From Candidatus Raymondbacteria bacterium RIFOXYA2_FULL_49_16 (GTDB lineage: Bacteria; Fibrobacterota; OXYB2-FULL-49-7; XYB2-FULL-49-35): 64,000 nucleotides of DNA. Shown here in pieces: positions 21,157 to 30,736 of this stretch. The notes beneath the pieces were generated by a model. The model searched no databases, was not told the DNA's origin, and saw only the letters and a list, made by a program, of their open reading frames with translations. The translations under genes and the position numbers were made by a program. Within the stretch, counting starts at the first letter, position 1. Each line of letters starts with the position of its first letter. The DNA lies in NCBI GenBank assembly GCA_001789205.1, contig MFYT01000007.1, forward strand, positions 34,218 through 98,217, given 5' to 3'.

Positions 21157-22482
21157 TTGACAGACCTACTCGAAACCTTTAAAAATATTTTAAAGATTCC
21201 CGATCTCCGGCGGAAAATCGGGTATACCTTATTTATTCTCGCCATCTATCGACTCGGTGGCCATGTCCCAACGCCAGGCATTGATCCCATTGCTCTGGGA
21301 GAATTCTTTAAAGAATCTCAGAATACGCTTTTTGGCCTATACGATATGTTTGCCGGAGGTGCTTTCAAGCGGGTAACCGTCTTTGCCCTTGGGATCATGC
21401 CGTATATCAGCGCTTCAATTATTCTGCAGCTTCTTGGCACTGTTTTTCCTGTTCTTCAGAAATTGCAGCGTGAAGGCCAGGAAGGGCGCCAGAAAATTAC
21501 CCAATATACGCGGTATGGAACCGTTCTGCTTTCGATGGTTCAGGCTTTTGGTATCGCAATATTCCTTGAAAACATTCAGACTAGGTCGGGCCAGGGAGTG
21601 GTTCTTTTTCCCGGCCTTGGCTTCAAATTCCTGACAATGCTTATTCTGACAACTGGTACCATGTTTATTATGTGGCTTGGTGAGCAGATCAATTCCAAGG
21701 GAATCGGAAATGGCATTTCCCTGATTATTTTCATTGGGATTGTAGCCCAGCTTCCTAACGCTATTTTTTCTGAAGCCCAGGCTTTTTTAACGGGCACCCG
21801 GTCTTTAGTTCAGGAAATTGTCCTTCTTGCAATCGTATTTGCCACAGTGGGATTTATTGTCCTTGTTTCCCAAGGTATTCGAAAGATCCCGATACAGACA
21901 CCGAAACGGGTTATTGGCAGAAAAGTATATGGCGGCCAGACTTCGCACTTGCCGTTGCGGGTGAATACCGCGGGAGTCATTCCAGTTATCTTCGCTTCTT
22001 CAATCATGTTTGCGCCCAATACTCTCGCCCAGTTTTTGCCCAATGTTGAATTCGCCCAGAACATTAGTCTCTGGTTTTCTCCTGGCGCAGCAATGTACAA
22101 TATTTTCTACGGACTATTAATAATCTTTTTTACCTATTTTTACACGGCTATCATTTTTAATCCCGTGGATATTGCAGACAACTTAAAGAAAAATGGGGGC
22201 TTTATTCCCGGCATCCGCCCCGGCAAGCATACAGCTGAATTTCTTGATAAAATCCTTACCCGCATAACCCTGCCGGGAGCTATTTTCCTGGCATTTATTT
22301 CGATCGCCCCCTTTGCTCTTATCAGCGTCATGAATGTATCATTTTTTCTTGGTGGTACCAGCGTGCTTATTGTCGTCGGTGTTGCGCTCGACTTCATCCA
22401 GCAGCTTGAGTCGCATCTATTGATGAGGCATTACGATGGGTTTACTAAAAAGGGACGGATAATAGGACGACGCGGGTATTAA
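21157..22482 (+). CDS. secY: Preprotein translocase subunit SecY
   Basis: 441 residues, ten-helix channel of the Sec translocon. N-terminal KIPDLRRKIGYTLFILAIYR leads into helix 1 and the plug (GGHVPTPGIDP). The cytoplasmic loop with YTRYGT and the C-terminal LLMRHYDGFTKKGRIIGRRG are also family features. TTG start at 21157 with AAAAGGA about nine bases upstream. No adk follows; map is next. Confidence 0.96.
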   Translation: MTDLLETFKNILKIPDLRRKIGYTLFILAIYRLGGHVPTPGIDPIALGEFFKESQNTLFGLYDMFAGGAFKRVTVFALGIMPYISASIILQLLGTVFPVLQKLQREGQEGRQKITQYTRYGTVLLSMVQAFGIAIFLENIQTRSGQGVVLFPGLGFKFLTMLILTTGTMFIMWLGEQINSKGIGNGISLIIFIGIVAQLPNAIFSEAQAFLTGTRSLVQEIVLLAIVFATVGFIVLVSQGIRKIPIQTPKRVIGRKVYGGQTSHLPLRVNTAGVIPVIFASSIMFAPNTLAQFLPNVEFAQNISLWFSPGAAMYNIFYGLLIIFFTYFYTAIIFNPVDIADNLKKNGGFIPGIRPGKHTAEFLDKILTRITLPGAIFLAFISIAPFALISVMNVSFFLGGTSVLIVVGVALDFIQQLESHLLMRHYDGFTKKGRIIGRRGY

Positions 22483-22515
22483 TGCTCTTTGACAGCGCAG
22501 GTAATATACGGTGAT

Positions 22516-23262
22516 ATGATCAATATCTACTCACGGGAAGAGATTGATAAGATCCGTAAAGCCTGTAGTCTGATCCCAGCAATATTCCGGAATATCCGGG
22601 ATATGATACAGCCGGGAATCCAGACCAAAGAACTTAATGACATCATCGAAAGCCTGATTCGTGAAGGAAATGCGGAACCGGCTTTTCTCGGATATCGTGG
22701 GTTTCCTGCGGCATCGTGTATTTCGGTGAACGAAACGGTGGTGCATGGTATACCCGGCGACCGGCGGATTAGGGAAGGTGATATAGTTTCAATAGATATC
22801 GGAATATATCGTGATGGATTTTATGGGGACGCAGCCTTTACCTATCCGGTCGGGCGCATTGGCCGGGAGAAGGAGCGGCTCATCGCTATCACACGCAAAG
22901 CACTCGATGAAGGTATCAAGAAAGCGGTTGCGGGAAACCGGATTTCGGACATTTCAGCGGTTATCGAAGATGTGGTAACCGCCGAAAAGTGCAGTCCGGT
23001 ACGCGAACTTGTTGGGCACGGAGTGGGGCGGATGCTCCACGAGGAGCCCCAGATCCCCAACTATCGTTCGCAGGGGACAGAGTATCGCATTAAGGAAGGC
23101 ATGGTCATGGCAATTGAACCCATGATCAATTTGGGAACGTATGAAGTTGAAACACTTGATGATCAATGGACCGTGGTCACCAAAGACCGGAAATCGTCGG
23201 CCCATTTTGAGCATACAGTTGCCATTGTAAATGGACGGGCTGAAATTTTGACAAACGAGTAG
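22516..23262 (+). CDS. map: Methionine aminopeptidase, type I
   Basis: 248 residues from ATG 22516 ([20 protein letters not shown]). A TTG at 22489 in frame adds nine residues and is an alternative. Metal ligands of the pita-bread fold are visible: the [17 protein letters not shown] loop (two Asp), the [15 protein letters not shown] histidine region, and Glu residues in MAIEPMIN and AHFEHTVAI. Removes the initiator Met from new proteins. The secY-map-infA order is typical apart from the missing adk. Confidence 0.95.
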   Translation: MINIYSREEIDKIRKACSLIPAIFRNIRDMIQPGIQTKELNDIIESLIREGNAEPAFLGYRGFPAASCISVNETVVHGIPGDRRIREGDIVSIDIGIYRDGFYGDAAFTYPVGRIGREKERLIAITRKALDEGIKKAVAGNRISDISAVIEDVVTAEKCSPVRELVGHGVGRMLHEEPQIPNYRSQGTEYRIKEGMVMAIEPMINLGTYEVETLDDQWTVVTKDRKSSAHFEHTVAIVNGRAEILTNE

Positions 23263-23267
23263 TATTT

Positions 23268-23486
23268 ATGGCAAAGGTCGAAGCAATAAAAATCGAAGGT
23301 ACCGTGCTGGAAGCACTGCCAAACGCGATGTTTAACGTCGAGCTCGAGAGCGGCCACAAGGTACTTGCTCACATTTCCGGTAAAATGCGTATGCATTATA
23401 TCCGCATTTTACCTGGGGACAAGGTCATGCTGGAATTGTCCCCCTATGACCTGACCAGGGGACGCATAACGTACCGGCAAAAATAA
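23268..23486 (+). CDS. infA: Translation initiation factor IF-1
   Basis: 72 residues, OB fold blocking the ribosomal A site during initiation. [20 protein letters not shown] and [20 protein letters not shown] match the family end to end. Starts five bases after map and is followed at once by rpmJ. Confidence 0.98.
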   Translation: MAKVEAIKIEGTVLEALPNAMFNVELESGHKVLAHISGKMRMHYIRILPGDKVMLELSPYDLTRGRITYRQK

Positions 23487-23496
23487 AGGAGCACGC

Positions 23497-23610
23497 ATGA
23501 AAGTGCAGGCCTCAGTAAAAAAAATATGTGAAGACTGTAAAGTTGTTAAAAGAAAAAGACGGGTATATATAATCTGTAAGAACCCGAAGCATAAACAGAG
23601 ACAAGGTTAA
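23497..23610 (+). CDS. rpmJ: 50S ribosomal protein L36, zinc form
   Basis: 37 codons, short but clear. [20 protein letters not shown] begins the protein and it ends with the [11 protein letters not shown] tail. Zinc ligands are Cys11, Cys14, Cys27 and His32, the C+ form. ATAAAGGAGCACGC supplies the ribosome-binding site for ATG 23497. Lies exactly where expected between infA and rpsM. Confidence 0.97.
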   Translation: MKVQASVKKICEDCKVVKRKRRVYIICKNPKHKQRQG

Positions 23611-23622
23611 AGGAGGTGCAGA

Positions 23623-24003
23623 TTGGCTCGTATTGCTGGCGTTGATATTCCAAATAACAAGCAGGCGGAAATAGGTCTTACATACATTTTTGGATTGGGT
23701 CGCACCAGTGCTCGCAAAGTGCTGGTAGAAGTCAATATAAGTCCCGATAAAAAAATTGGGGACCTCACTGAAGAAGAGATTGGCGCCATTAGGCGCGTTC
23801 TTGAATCGAAGTATCAGGTCGAGGGCGCTCTTCGCACTGAACGCATGATGAACATCAGACGTCTTATAGATATTGGTTCGTACCGTGGACTGCGTCATCG
23901 TCGTGGTTTACCGGTACGGGGACAGCGTACGCGGACAAATGCGCGTACAAGGAAAGGGCCTCGTAAAACAATCGCGAACAAGAAAAAAGCAGTTGTAGGA
24001 TAA
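23623..24003 (+). CDS. rpsM: 30S ribosomal protein S13
   Basis: 126 residues. TTG start at 23623 behind a strong [29 protein letters not shown] and the C-terminal [18 protein letters not shown] are diagnostic; the protein bridges the small-subunit head to L5. First of the alpha-operon genes rpsM-rpsK-rpsD-rpoA-rplQ. Confidence 0.97.
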   Translation: MARIAGVDIPNNKQAEIGLTYIFGLGRTSARKVLVEVNISPDKKIGDLTEEEIGAIRRVLESKYQVEGALRTERMMNIRRLIDIGSYRGLRHRRGLPVRGQRTRTNARTRKGPRKTIANKKKAVVG

Positions 24004-24015
24004 GGAGTACCGCGC

Positions 24016-24414
24016 ATGACGACTACTGTCACACAGAAAAAAGAAGTAAAAAAAACAAAAAAACGGGTTGAGGTTGCCGGTGTTGCCCATATCAGGGCGA
24101 CCTTCAACAACACGATTATTTCCATTGCGAATCCCAATGGTGAAGTTGTGGCGTGGGCCTCATCGGGGCGCGCTGGTTTTAAGGGATCACGCAAGAGCAT
24201 GCCCTATGCGGCAACCGTGGCAGCCGAAGGTGTTGCCAAGGCAGCGCTCGATGCAGGCATGAAAAAAGTAGATGTTCATATCAGAGGGGGCGGCGCTGGA
24301 CGCGAATCAGCCGTCCGCGCCCTGAAGGCCGCGGGTCTAGAAATTCTCTCGTTGAAGGACTTCACGGCGATACCCCACAACGGATGCAGACGGCCGAAGC
24401 GAAGGAGAATATAA
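24016..24414 (+). CDS. rpsK: 30S ribosomal protein S11
   Basis: 132 residues with a lysine-rich N-terminus and core [20 protein letters not shown]. The platform segment [18 protein letters not shown] is the standard C-terminus. rpsD starts two bases after its stop. Confidence 0.97.
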   Translation: MTTTVTQKKEVKKTKKRVEVAGVAHIRATFNNTIISIANPNGEVVAWASSGRAGFKGSRKSMPYAATVAAEGVAKAALDAGMKKVDVHIRGGGAGRESAVRALKAAGLEILSLKDFTAIPHNGCRRPKRRRI

Positions 24415-24416
24415 TC

Positions 24417-25052
24417 ATGATTGTTTCAAACGGTCCCCAATGCAAACTCTGCCGCAGGGAAGGCGCCAAGCTCATGTTGAAGGGCAACCGGTGCTATCTC
24501 GATAAATGCGCCATGGAACGTCGCGACTACGCACCTGGACAGCATGGGGCGGTACAGCGCCGTAAAAAATCATCAAGTGGTTTTGCCGAACAGCTTCGTG
24601 AAAAACAGAAGATCAAACGCATGTACGGTCTGCGCGAACAGCAATTCAGAAACACTTTCAAGAAAGCGGTCCGTATGCCTGGTGTCACCGGCGAGAATTT
24701 TTTGCGGATACTCGAGTTGCGGCTTGATAATATTGTTTTCCGCATGGGATTCGCTCCTTCGCGAAATGCCGCGCGTCAGCTGGTAAAGCACGGTCATTTT
24801 CTTGTCAATGGAAAGAAGGTTGACATACCATCGTTTCAACTGAGAGCCGGTGACGTCGTCTCTATCAAAGAGCGGAGCAGAAAGGTTGAAGTTGTCCATG
24901 CGGCGCTTTCGAACCAGGGGCGGGGGGTTTCCATTGATTGGATACAGGTTGACAAGGTAAAGCTCAGCGGTACAGTGGCCGCCGTTCCCACACGGGACCA
25001 GATCCCAACACCGGTCAATGAGCTGCTAGTCGTTGAATTGTATTCTAAATAA
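24417..25052 (+). CDS. rpsD: 30S ribosomal protein S4, zinc-type
   Basis: 211 residues from ATG 24417; an upstream in-frame ATG at 24384 lies inside rpsK and was rejected because the GAAGGAGAA ribosome-binding site and conserved N-terminus favour 24417. Four N-terminal cysteines (CKLC, then Cys in NRCYLDKC) form a zinc site, the C+ variant. The S4 RNA-binding motif is near [20 protein letters not shown]. Assembly initiator and likely autoregulator. Confidence 0.96.
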   Translation: MIVSNGPQCKLCRREGAKLMLKGNRCYLDKCAMERRDYAPGQHGAVQRRKKSSSGFAEQLREKQKIKRMYGLREQQFRNTFKKAVRMPGVTGENFLRILELRLDNIVFRMGFAPSRNAARQLVKHGHFLVNGKKVDIPSFQLRAGDVVSIKERSRKVEVVHAALSNQGRGVSIDWIQVDKVKLSGTVAAVPTRDQIPTPVNELLVVELYSK

Positions 25053-25077
25053 TTCATTTTGAAAGGAAATAGACCTC

Positions 25078-26061
25078 ATGAAATGGAAAAATCTTCAGAT
25101 ACCCAAGGGCTACTCGAAGGACGACAGTTCCGACGAGAAAAGCAATTACGGGAAGTTCGTTGTCGAACCTCTGGAACGGGGATTTGGGATAACCATCGGC
25201 AATGCGTTAAGGCGCACGCTGCTCTCTTCGCTTACCGGCGCGGCGGTCACGCATGTCCGCATCGGCGGTGTGCAGCATGAATTTTCAACCATTCCCGGAA
25301 TCGCAAAGGAAGACGTGTCCGAAGTCATGCTTAATCTGAAAAAACTTCGTTTCAACCTTAAAGTCGATGAACCGGTGGTCCTGAAACTCGATGTGCAGGG
25401 TGAAGGCGCCGTTACGGCTGAAAATTTTGAGGAAAATCCCGACTGCGATATTATCTCCAAGGACCAGCATGTCTGTACCATCAACGAGGACGCGGATCTT
25501 TCCATGGAAATCACCGTATCTCCCGGGCGGGGATACAAGACCGCCGAGATGAACAAAAGGGAAAATGATCCTATCGCTATCATTCCTATTGACGCGAATT
25601 TCTCCCCGGTCACCAAAGTCAATTTTTCTATCGAAAATACCCGTGTAGGACAGCGGCTCGATTACGACAAATTGTTGCTTGAAATTTGGACCGATGGCAG
25701 CATCAAACCAGAAGATGCTTTGGCATACGCGGCAAAGCTTTTAAGTAATAATTTAAAGATTTTTATCAATTTTGAGGGTGAGCTCAAGGAAGCCGAGGAG
25801 GCCAAGAGTGAGGATGCTGATAAGAAGCGTATCAGGGAACTCTTAAAAATGCGGGTTGACGAACTTGAACTTTCGGTTCGTTCGAGTAATTGCTTGCGTC
25901 TCGCGAATATCCATACCATAGAGGATTTAGTAAAGAACAAGGAGAGCGAGATCCTGAAATACAAGAATTTCGGACGGAAGTCACTTATCGAGCTGAACGA
26001 GATTCTCCAGAAAATGGGACTTTCGTTCGGTATGGATTTGGTATTATACCGGGATAATTAA
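25078..26061 (+). CDS. rpoA: DNA-directed RNA polymerase subunit alpha
   Basis: 327 residues. The N-terminal dimerisation domain has ERGFGITIGNALRRTLLSSL; an acidic linker follows near 240. The C-terminal domain (about 255-320) contains MRVDELELSVRSSNCLRLAN and ILKYKNFGRKSLIELNEIL, the DNA UP-element and activator contact surface. Starts MKWKNLQIPKGYSKDD at ATG 25078 after GAAAGGAAATAG. Confidence 0.98.
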   Translation: MKWKNLQIPKGYSKDDSSDEKSNYGKFVVEPLERGFGITIGNALRRTLLSSLTGAAVTHVRIGGVQHEFSTIPGIAKEDVSEVMLNLKKLRFNLKVDEPVVLKLDVQGEGAVTAENFEENPDCDIISKDQHVCTINEDADLSMEITVSPGRGYKTAEMNKRENDPIAIIPIDANFSPVTKVNFSIENTRVGQRLDYDKLLLEIWTDGSIKPEDALAYAAKLLSNNLKIFINFEGELKEAEEAKSEDADKKRIRELLKMRVDELELSVRSSNCLRLANIHTIEDLVKNKESEILKYKNFGRKSLIELNEILQKMGLSFGMDLVLYRDN

Positions 26062-26079
26062 TCAAAAGGACTATGAATC

Positions 26080-26526
26080 ATGCGGCATCAGAAACGGGGA
26101 CGAAAACTTAACAGAACCTCCGAACACCGCAGAGCCATGCTCTGTAATCTGGCGACCTCAATTTTCGAATTCCACAGAGTAGAAACCGGGCATGCAAAGG
26201 CGCTTGAAGTGCGCCGGGTTGTAGAGCGCCTGATCACCTATGGTAAACGGGGAGATCTCAATTCACGTAGAATGGCGTCGAGGTATATCCGCAACAAGGC
26301 AATACTGCGGAAACTCTTCCAGGAAATTGCGCCCAAATTCCAGGAACGCAATGGTGGATATACCCGGGTCATTAAAAAGGGGTTCAGACGAGGCGATAGT
26401 GCCGCTGTTTCTATCATCGAACTAGTGGGTATACCCAGGATCGAAAAGAAGGCAGTTGTTCCTGAGACGACGGAAAAAGCGTCAGACGGGAAGAATACCG
26501 AGTCCAAGGAACAATCGAAAAAATAG
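26080..26526 (+). CDS. rplQ: 50S ribosomal protein L17
   Basis: 148 residues. MRHQKRGRKLNRTSEHRRAM starts the family core, which ends near residue 118 (SIIELVG). The last 30 residues are a hydrophilic Lys/Glu/Thr/Ser tail not needed for the fold. Last gene of the ribosomal block; a strong terminator follows 25 bases after its stop. Confidence 0.96.
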   Translation: MRHQKRGRKLNRTSEHRRAMLCNLATSIFEFHRVETGHAKALEVRRVVERLITYGKRGDLNSRRMASRYIRNKAILRKLFQEIAPKFQERNGGYTRVIKKGFRRGDSAAVSIIELVGIPRIEKKAVVPETTEKASDGKNTESKEQSKK

Positions 26527-26551
26527 CGGCATCGTACTTTCTAGAGTGTAC

Positions 26552-26592
26552 ACTGGCCCTTTCCCTGCATGGGAAAGGGCCAGTTTTATTTT
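26552..26592. terminator. Bidirectional intrinsic terminator between rplQ and cca
   Basis: Perfect 14-base-pair stem, ACTGGCCCTTTCCC (26552-26565) with GGGAAAGGGCCAGT (26571-26584), five-base loop TGCAT, then TTTATTTT. It separates two convergent genes; the minus-strand gene ends at 26586 inside the T-rich flank, so it can terminate both transcripts. Confidence 0.9.
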
Positions 26593-27923
26593 GTATCCAG
26601 TGGAAAAGTAGTTCGGACAAATTGTTCCGCTTCCTCAAACGTTTGTATGGTTTCTTCGAGCTGAAGGTCTTCAACAGCGGTCAGCATTTCCTTGAAACGG
26701 GGCCCGGGCGCATATCCCATCTCAAGGAGTTGTTTGCCTGTGAGGAGTGGGGGGGGGGAGATCTTTTCGTTTCCAAATTCCTGAATTTTCCTTTTAAGGA
26801 AATCGTATGTCGAGAGGTCGCCATGACTGGCTAAACAGTCCAGACGGTGAAGGTCTAACTCGACGGCAAAAACGGGATGCCTGATAAAACGTTTGAGCCG
26901 GTTTTGGCGCATTTTGGGAGCATTGATGAAATTCATATGGTTATTGACGATATGACAAACGTTTTTAATGGTGTCATTCGGGATTCGCCACCGTTTGAGC
27001 AGTTCGCCGGAAATCCGGCTTCCCACATAATTATGGTTGTGGAAACGAATGCGGTCTTCAGCCTCTCTGAAGGTCGCTGGTTTTCCGATGTCGTGCAGAA
27101 GTATCGCAAGCACAAGAGTCTCGTTCCGTTCAACAGTATCAAGGGTGTCGAGAAGGCGGAACATCTTCAGCGTATGGTCGTATACATCGCCTTCTGGATG
27201 GAATTCCTCTGGCTGGCGTACTCCTTTCAGCGCATGTATTTCAGGGGCAATGGACAGAAGAAGCCCGCTGGCGAATAGAAGCTCAAGAGCGGTTACGGTA
27301 TTTTGCTGCAGAAGCATTTTTAGCAGCTCATCGCGGATACGTTCCCAACTGACCGCGAGAATGCCAGGAGCGGTCCTTGTAAGAGCAGACCAGGTATTTT
27401 TTTCAATGATAAAGTCGAAACGCGCGGCAAAACGTATGGCCCGCATAAGGCGCAGTTTGTCTTCGTCAAACCGCTGGAGAGGGTCGCCGATAGTGCGGAT
27501 TGTTTTTGAAGCGATATCATCCAGTCCTTGTATATAATCTATTACTTTGTCCCGGATAATATCGAACAAAAGACCATTAATGGTGAAATCACGGCGCATG
27601 ACATCTTCGCGGGCGGATACAAAACGGACTGATTCGGGGCGCCTGCCATCGATATACCGGTCGTCTGCGCGAAATGTGGCTACTTCGAACTGGTTGTCCC
27701 CTTCGAGGACCAGGACAACTCCGAATTGGGCGCCGACCGCCACGGTATGGGGGAAAAGACGCATGACCTGTTCCGGTGGCGCCGAAGTGGCGATATCGAA
27801 GTCGGCTATTGGCCTATGCATAACCATGTCGCGGACGCAGCCGCCGACCAGATAGGCCTCGCATCCATCAGCGTGAAGATGGCGGATGATTTTATAGGCA
27901 ATGTCTTTTTTTGACTGCGCCAT
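26586..27923 (-). CDS. cca: CCA tRNA nucleotidyltransferase (poly(A) polymerase family) with HD domain
   Basis: 445 residues. The class II nucleotidyltransferase head has YLVGGCVRD (about 24-32) and the metal aspartates in ADFDIATSA (41 and 43), then RRDFTINGLLFD and RFDEDKLRLMRAIRFAARF. An HD domain follows (LAILLHDIGKPATF, then HNHNYVGS), common in bacterial CCA enzymes with repair activity. Adds or repairs the 3' CCA of tRNA; the tRNA-Ser of this window lacks an encoded CCA, which fits. A poly(A) polymerase role cannot be excluded from sequence alone. Transcribed after trxA with a 20-base gap. Confidence 0.88.
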   Translation of the reverse strand: MAQSKKDIAYKIIRHLHADGCEAYLVGGCVRDMVMHRPIADFDIATSAPPEQVMRLFPHTVAVGAQFGVVLVLEGDNQFEVATFRADDRYIDGRRPESVRFVSAREDVMRRDFTINGLLFDIIRDKVIDYIQGLDDIASKTIRTIGDPLQRFDEDKLRLMRAIRFAARFDFIIEKNTWSALTRTAPGILAVSWERIRDELLKMLLQQNTVTALELLFASGLLLSIAPEIHALKGVRQPEEFHPEGDVYDHTLKMFRLLDTLDTVERNETLVLAILLHDIGKPATFREAEDRIRFHNHNYVGSRISGELLKRWRIPNDTIKNVCHIVNNHMNFINAPKMRQNRLKRFIRHPVFAVELDLHRLDCLASHGDLSTYDFLKRKIQEFGNEKISPPPLLTGKQLLEMGYAPGPRFKEMLTAVEDLQLEETIQTFEEAEQFVRTTFPLDTK

Positions 27924-27943
27924 GGAAGGGCAACCGGGGAAGG

Positions 27944-28267
27944 TCAGTTTTTTAACGCGGCCGTGATGCGATCCTGGAGGTCTTTTTTTGAGAGCGCGCC
28001 GACGATCTGGTTTATCACAGCGCCGTTCCTGAATATAAGGAGCGTTGGAATGGACATTATGCCGTATCTGCCGGCAATATCAGGACAGTCGTCAACATTC
28101 ACTTTCCCGATCGTGATGGTCTCCTTCATGGTTTCGGCAAGTTCTTCCAGGGCCGGTGCAATGGCCTTACAGGGTCCGCACCAGGGGGCCCAGAAGTCGA
28201 TGAGGACCGGTTTCTGCGCATTGAGCACTTCAGCGTCAAAATTTGAAGCATTGAATTCTTTTGCCAC
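27944..28267 (-). CDS. trxA: Thioredoxin
   Basis: 107 residues, single thioredoxin fold with the active site WAPWCGPCK (Cys30 and Cys33) and cis-proline in SIPTLLIF. Cytoplasmic disulfide reductant. GTG start at 28265-28267 on the minus strand behind AGGAGGA. Upstream of cca on the same strand. Confidence 0.95.
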   Translation of the reverse strand: MAKEFNASNFDAEVLNAQKPVLIDFWAPWCGPCKAIAPALEELAETMKETITIGKVNVDDCPDIAGRYGIMSIPTLLIFRNGAVINQIVGALSKKDLQDRITAALKN

Positions 28268-28400
28268 AACATCCTCCTGTTATAATTCCTGAATTCCGTA
28301 TAAAATCTAATATTCGCGGGCAAAGTATGCAAATACTTTTTCTGGCAACGTTCAATTCATTTTCATGGAATGAGCGGGCCGTGTTTTTTATTTTAAGAGC

Positions 28401-29174
28401 ATGAAGGTAACCTTTCTAGGAACCGGAACATCGTTTGGGATCCCTATCCCCGGATGCCGCTGCAGGGTATGCGGTTCAACAAAGAGCAAAAACCGGCGCC
28501 TGCGGCCCGCAGTCCTGGTGTCGACCGGAGGGAAAAACATCCTGATCGACACTCCACCAGAGCTTCGGATTCAGCTTGTCGAAAATTTTGTCGACCGGAT
28601 CGATGCAATCTTGTTCACCCACTGTCATGCGGACCATGTATACGGACTCGATGATATCAGGGTGTTCAGCATGGTAAAGCGAATGCCTGTCTATGGGTCA
28701 CCAAACACGTTAAACGAAATAAAGAGGATTTTCCCATACATTTTCATCAGGACGCAGCAAGGCGGGGGAAAACCCAAACTCAAACTCACAGGGGTACATG
28801 GCAGGTTCAGGTTTTCGGGAATCACTATTATCCCCCTTCCTGTGTTTCATGGAAAGCGGAGTGTTTTTGGGTTTCGGATAGGCGCTTTTGCCTATATCCC
28901 CGATTGCAGCGCTATTCCAGCGGCAACATTCGTGCTTTTACGCGATCTTGATGTCCTCGCGCTTGATGGCCTTAGAAAAGAGCCGCACCCCACTCATTTT
29001 TCCTTGGATCAGGCCATTGAGGCCGCACGTCGCATTGGGGCTCGCCAGACTTTTCTGACGCATATCAGCCATAATCTTGATCATTATTCAACAAACGCGG
29101 CTTTGCCCGCAGGCGTGCAGCTGGCCTACGACCGGTTGCACGTCACTATTCGACAAACGAGGGAGCCAAGATGA
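28401..29174 (+). CDS. MBL-fold metallo-hydrolase, PhnP/RNase Z-like
   Basis: 257 residues of metallo-beta-lactamase fold. FLGTGTSFGIPIPGC begins the protein, followed by a Cys cluster (CRCRVCGS), the metal motif THCHADHVYGLDD (His74, His76, Asp78, His79) and a late THISHNLDH. The family includes the cyclic phosphodiesterase PhnP and related coenzyme or RNA hydrolases; no phosphonate genes are nearby, so the substrate is unknown. ATG 28401 has no clear Shine-Dalgarno. Its stop overlaps the sppA ATG by four bases, making it the first gene of the 28.4-36.5 kb string. Confidence 0.85.
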   Translation: MKVTFLGTGTSFGIPIPGCRCRVCGSTKSKNRRLRPAVLVSTGGKNILIDTPPELRIQLVENFVDRIDAILFTHCHADHVYGLDDIRVFSMVKRMPVYGSPNTLNEIKRIFPYIFIRTQQGGGKPKLKLTGVHGRFRFSGITIIPLPVFHGKRSVFGFRIGAFAYIPDCSAIPAATFVLLRDLDVLALDGLRKEPHPTHFSLDQAIEAARRIGARQTFLTHISHNLDHYSTNAALPAGVQLAYDRLHVTIRQTREPR

Positions 29175-30073
29175 ACGAATCAAAACGATGGAAAGTCGGT
29201 ATAGCAATCCTTGTGCTTCTTTTCCTTGGCGGGGTCGGTATCGTTACTGTGCTGGGAATTTACTCCTATATGTCCAAGGACAGTGTTGTGGACGGAATGC
29301 TAGCCAGCGACCGTATCGCGGTAATCAGGGTCGACAATATCATTATCGCCTCTGAAACAACGGTGGACCGGCTTGAGAAGTTGAGGACAGACGCGTCGGT
29401 AAAGGCGATAGTTCTTCGCCTCAACAGCCCCGGCGGAGGTGTTGCCGCATCGCAGGAAATCTACGAGGCGGTGAAGAACTGCAAGGCAGAGGGAAAAAGG
29501 ATCGTCGTATCAATGGGCAGTGTCGCGGCATCTGGAGCGTACTATATCGCCTGCGCCGCGGACACAATCGTAGCGAATCCAGGGACCATCACCGGCAGCA
29601 TAGGCGTCATTTTTCAATTCCCTTATGTTAAAGATCTTTTCGATAAGATCGGCGTTTCGTTCGAGGTGGTAAAAAGCGGCCGTTACAAGGACGCTGGGTC
29701 GGCACACCGCAAGATAACACCCGAAGAACGCAGGCTCTTTCAAGGCCTAATTGACGATACCTGGATGCAGTTTGTAGAAGCGGTGGTCCAGGGCAGGCGG
29801 ATGCCAGCTGATTCTGTGAAAGCCATTGCCGATGGCCGTATTTTTACGGGCAGGCAGGCGAGGGAAATTGGGCTGGTGGATGTACTGGGAACCTTCGAGG
29901 ACGCGAAATCCCTGGCAAAGAAGATGTGCGCTCTTCCGGACGACGCAGGTGTCCGCGAATTCCTGCCGCGGCGTAAGCTGCTGGATTGGCTCTCCGGCGA
30001 CCTGGACAACCTGTTTGGTGCAGTCCGTGAAAAGGCTGGTCTAAGCGGGCTCTATTATCTTTTTTCTGAATAA
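29171..30073 (+). CDS. sppA: Signal peptide peptidase SppA, short form
   Basis: 300 residues: a single N-terminal membrane anchor (about 10-32) and one ClpP-fold protease domain. The Ser/Lys dyad is visible as Ser121 in GSVAASGAYYIACAADT and Lys173 in VVKSGRYKDAGS; PGGGVAASQEIYEA forms the oxyanion region. Short bacterial SppA assembles as an octamer on the outer face of the inner membrane and degrades cleaved signal peptides. Start overlaps the upstream gene (ATGA). Confidence 0.92.
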   Translation: MNESKRWKVGIAILVLLFLGGVGIVTVLGIYSYMSKDSVVDGMLASDRIAVIRVDNIIIASETTVDRLEKLRTDASVKAIVLRLNSPGGGVAASQEIYEAVKNCKAEGKRIVVSMGSVAASGAYYIACAADTIVANPGTITGSIGVIFQFPYVKDLFDKIGVSFEVVKSGRYKDAGSAHRKITPEERRLFQGLIDDTWMQFVEAVVQGRRMPADSVKAIADGRIFTGRQAREIGLVDVLGTFEDAKSLAKKMCALPDDAGVREFLPRRKLLDWLSGDLDNLFGAVREKAGLSGLYYLFSE

Positions 30074-30085
30074 AAAGGAACAGGC

Positions 30086-30736
30086 ATGGCCACGATCCCG
30101 GGGATCTACCGGCTTCTGAATGCATGGTATGGCGATTGCGGATGGTGGCCGGGTCATTCCCGGCTCGAAATAATCATAGGCGCCATTCTGACCCAGAATA
30201 CCGCCTGGAGTAATGTCGAAAAAGCCATAGCTTCCCTGAAACAGTATCGGTTGCTTTCACTTGCCCGGCTACGGGTTATCCTCTGTGCGCGCCTTGCGCG
30301 CCACATCAGACCTTCAGGATATTTTAATCAGAAGAGCAAACGGATCAAAAATTTTATTACATTTCTTGATACTCGCTATCGCGGTTCGTTGCGCGTCATG
30401 GCGGCGGCCCCTACTGCCGATCTTCGCGAACAGCTTCTTTGCATCAACGGTATTGGCCCTGAGACCGCGGACTCAATTCTTCTCTATGCATGTGATAAGC
30501 CGGTTTTTGTCGTTGATGCGTATACGCGGCGCATTTTCAGCCGTATGGGACTGTTGAAGGAAGATGAGACCTACGATGCCATACAACGGTTTTTTGAAAA
30601 GCGAATGCGGTCAGACATCCGGGTATACAACCAATATCACGCCCTCATAGTCAATGTAGGTAAGGATTTTTGCCGGAAACTTGACCCTCGCTGCGGTACG
30701 TGTCCCTTAGGCAAGGAGTGCGCATGGCAGGGTTAA
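30086..30736 (+). CDS. Endonuclease III-like HhH-GPD DNA glycosylase
   Basis: 216 residues. Helix-hairpin-helix LLCINGIGPETADSILLYAC (118-137), catalytic Asp144 in VVDAYTRRI, and a C-terminal [4Fe-4S] motif Cys196-x6-Cys203-x2-Cys206-x5-Cys212. At the position where Nth has its Schiff-base lysine (GRKTA) this protein has Glu126 (GPETA), so lyase activity is not expected; it resembles the COG2231 branch of EndoIII relatives. The substrate base is unknown. Starts 12 bases after sppA. Confidence 0.88.
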   Translation: MATIPGIYRLLNAWYGDCGWWPGHSRLEIIIGAILTQNTAWSNVEKAIASLKQYRLLSLARLRVILCARLARHIRPSGYFNQKSKRIKNFITFLDTRYRGSLRVMAAAPTADLREQLLCINGIGPETADSILLYACDKPVFVVDAYTRRIFSRMGLLKEDETYDAIQRFFEKRMRSDIRVYNQYHALIVNVGKDFCRKLDPRCGTCPLGKECAWQG

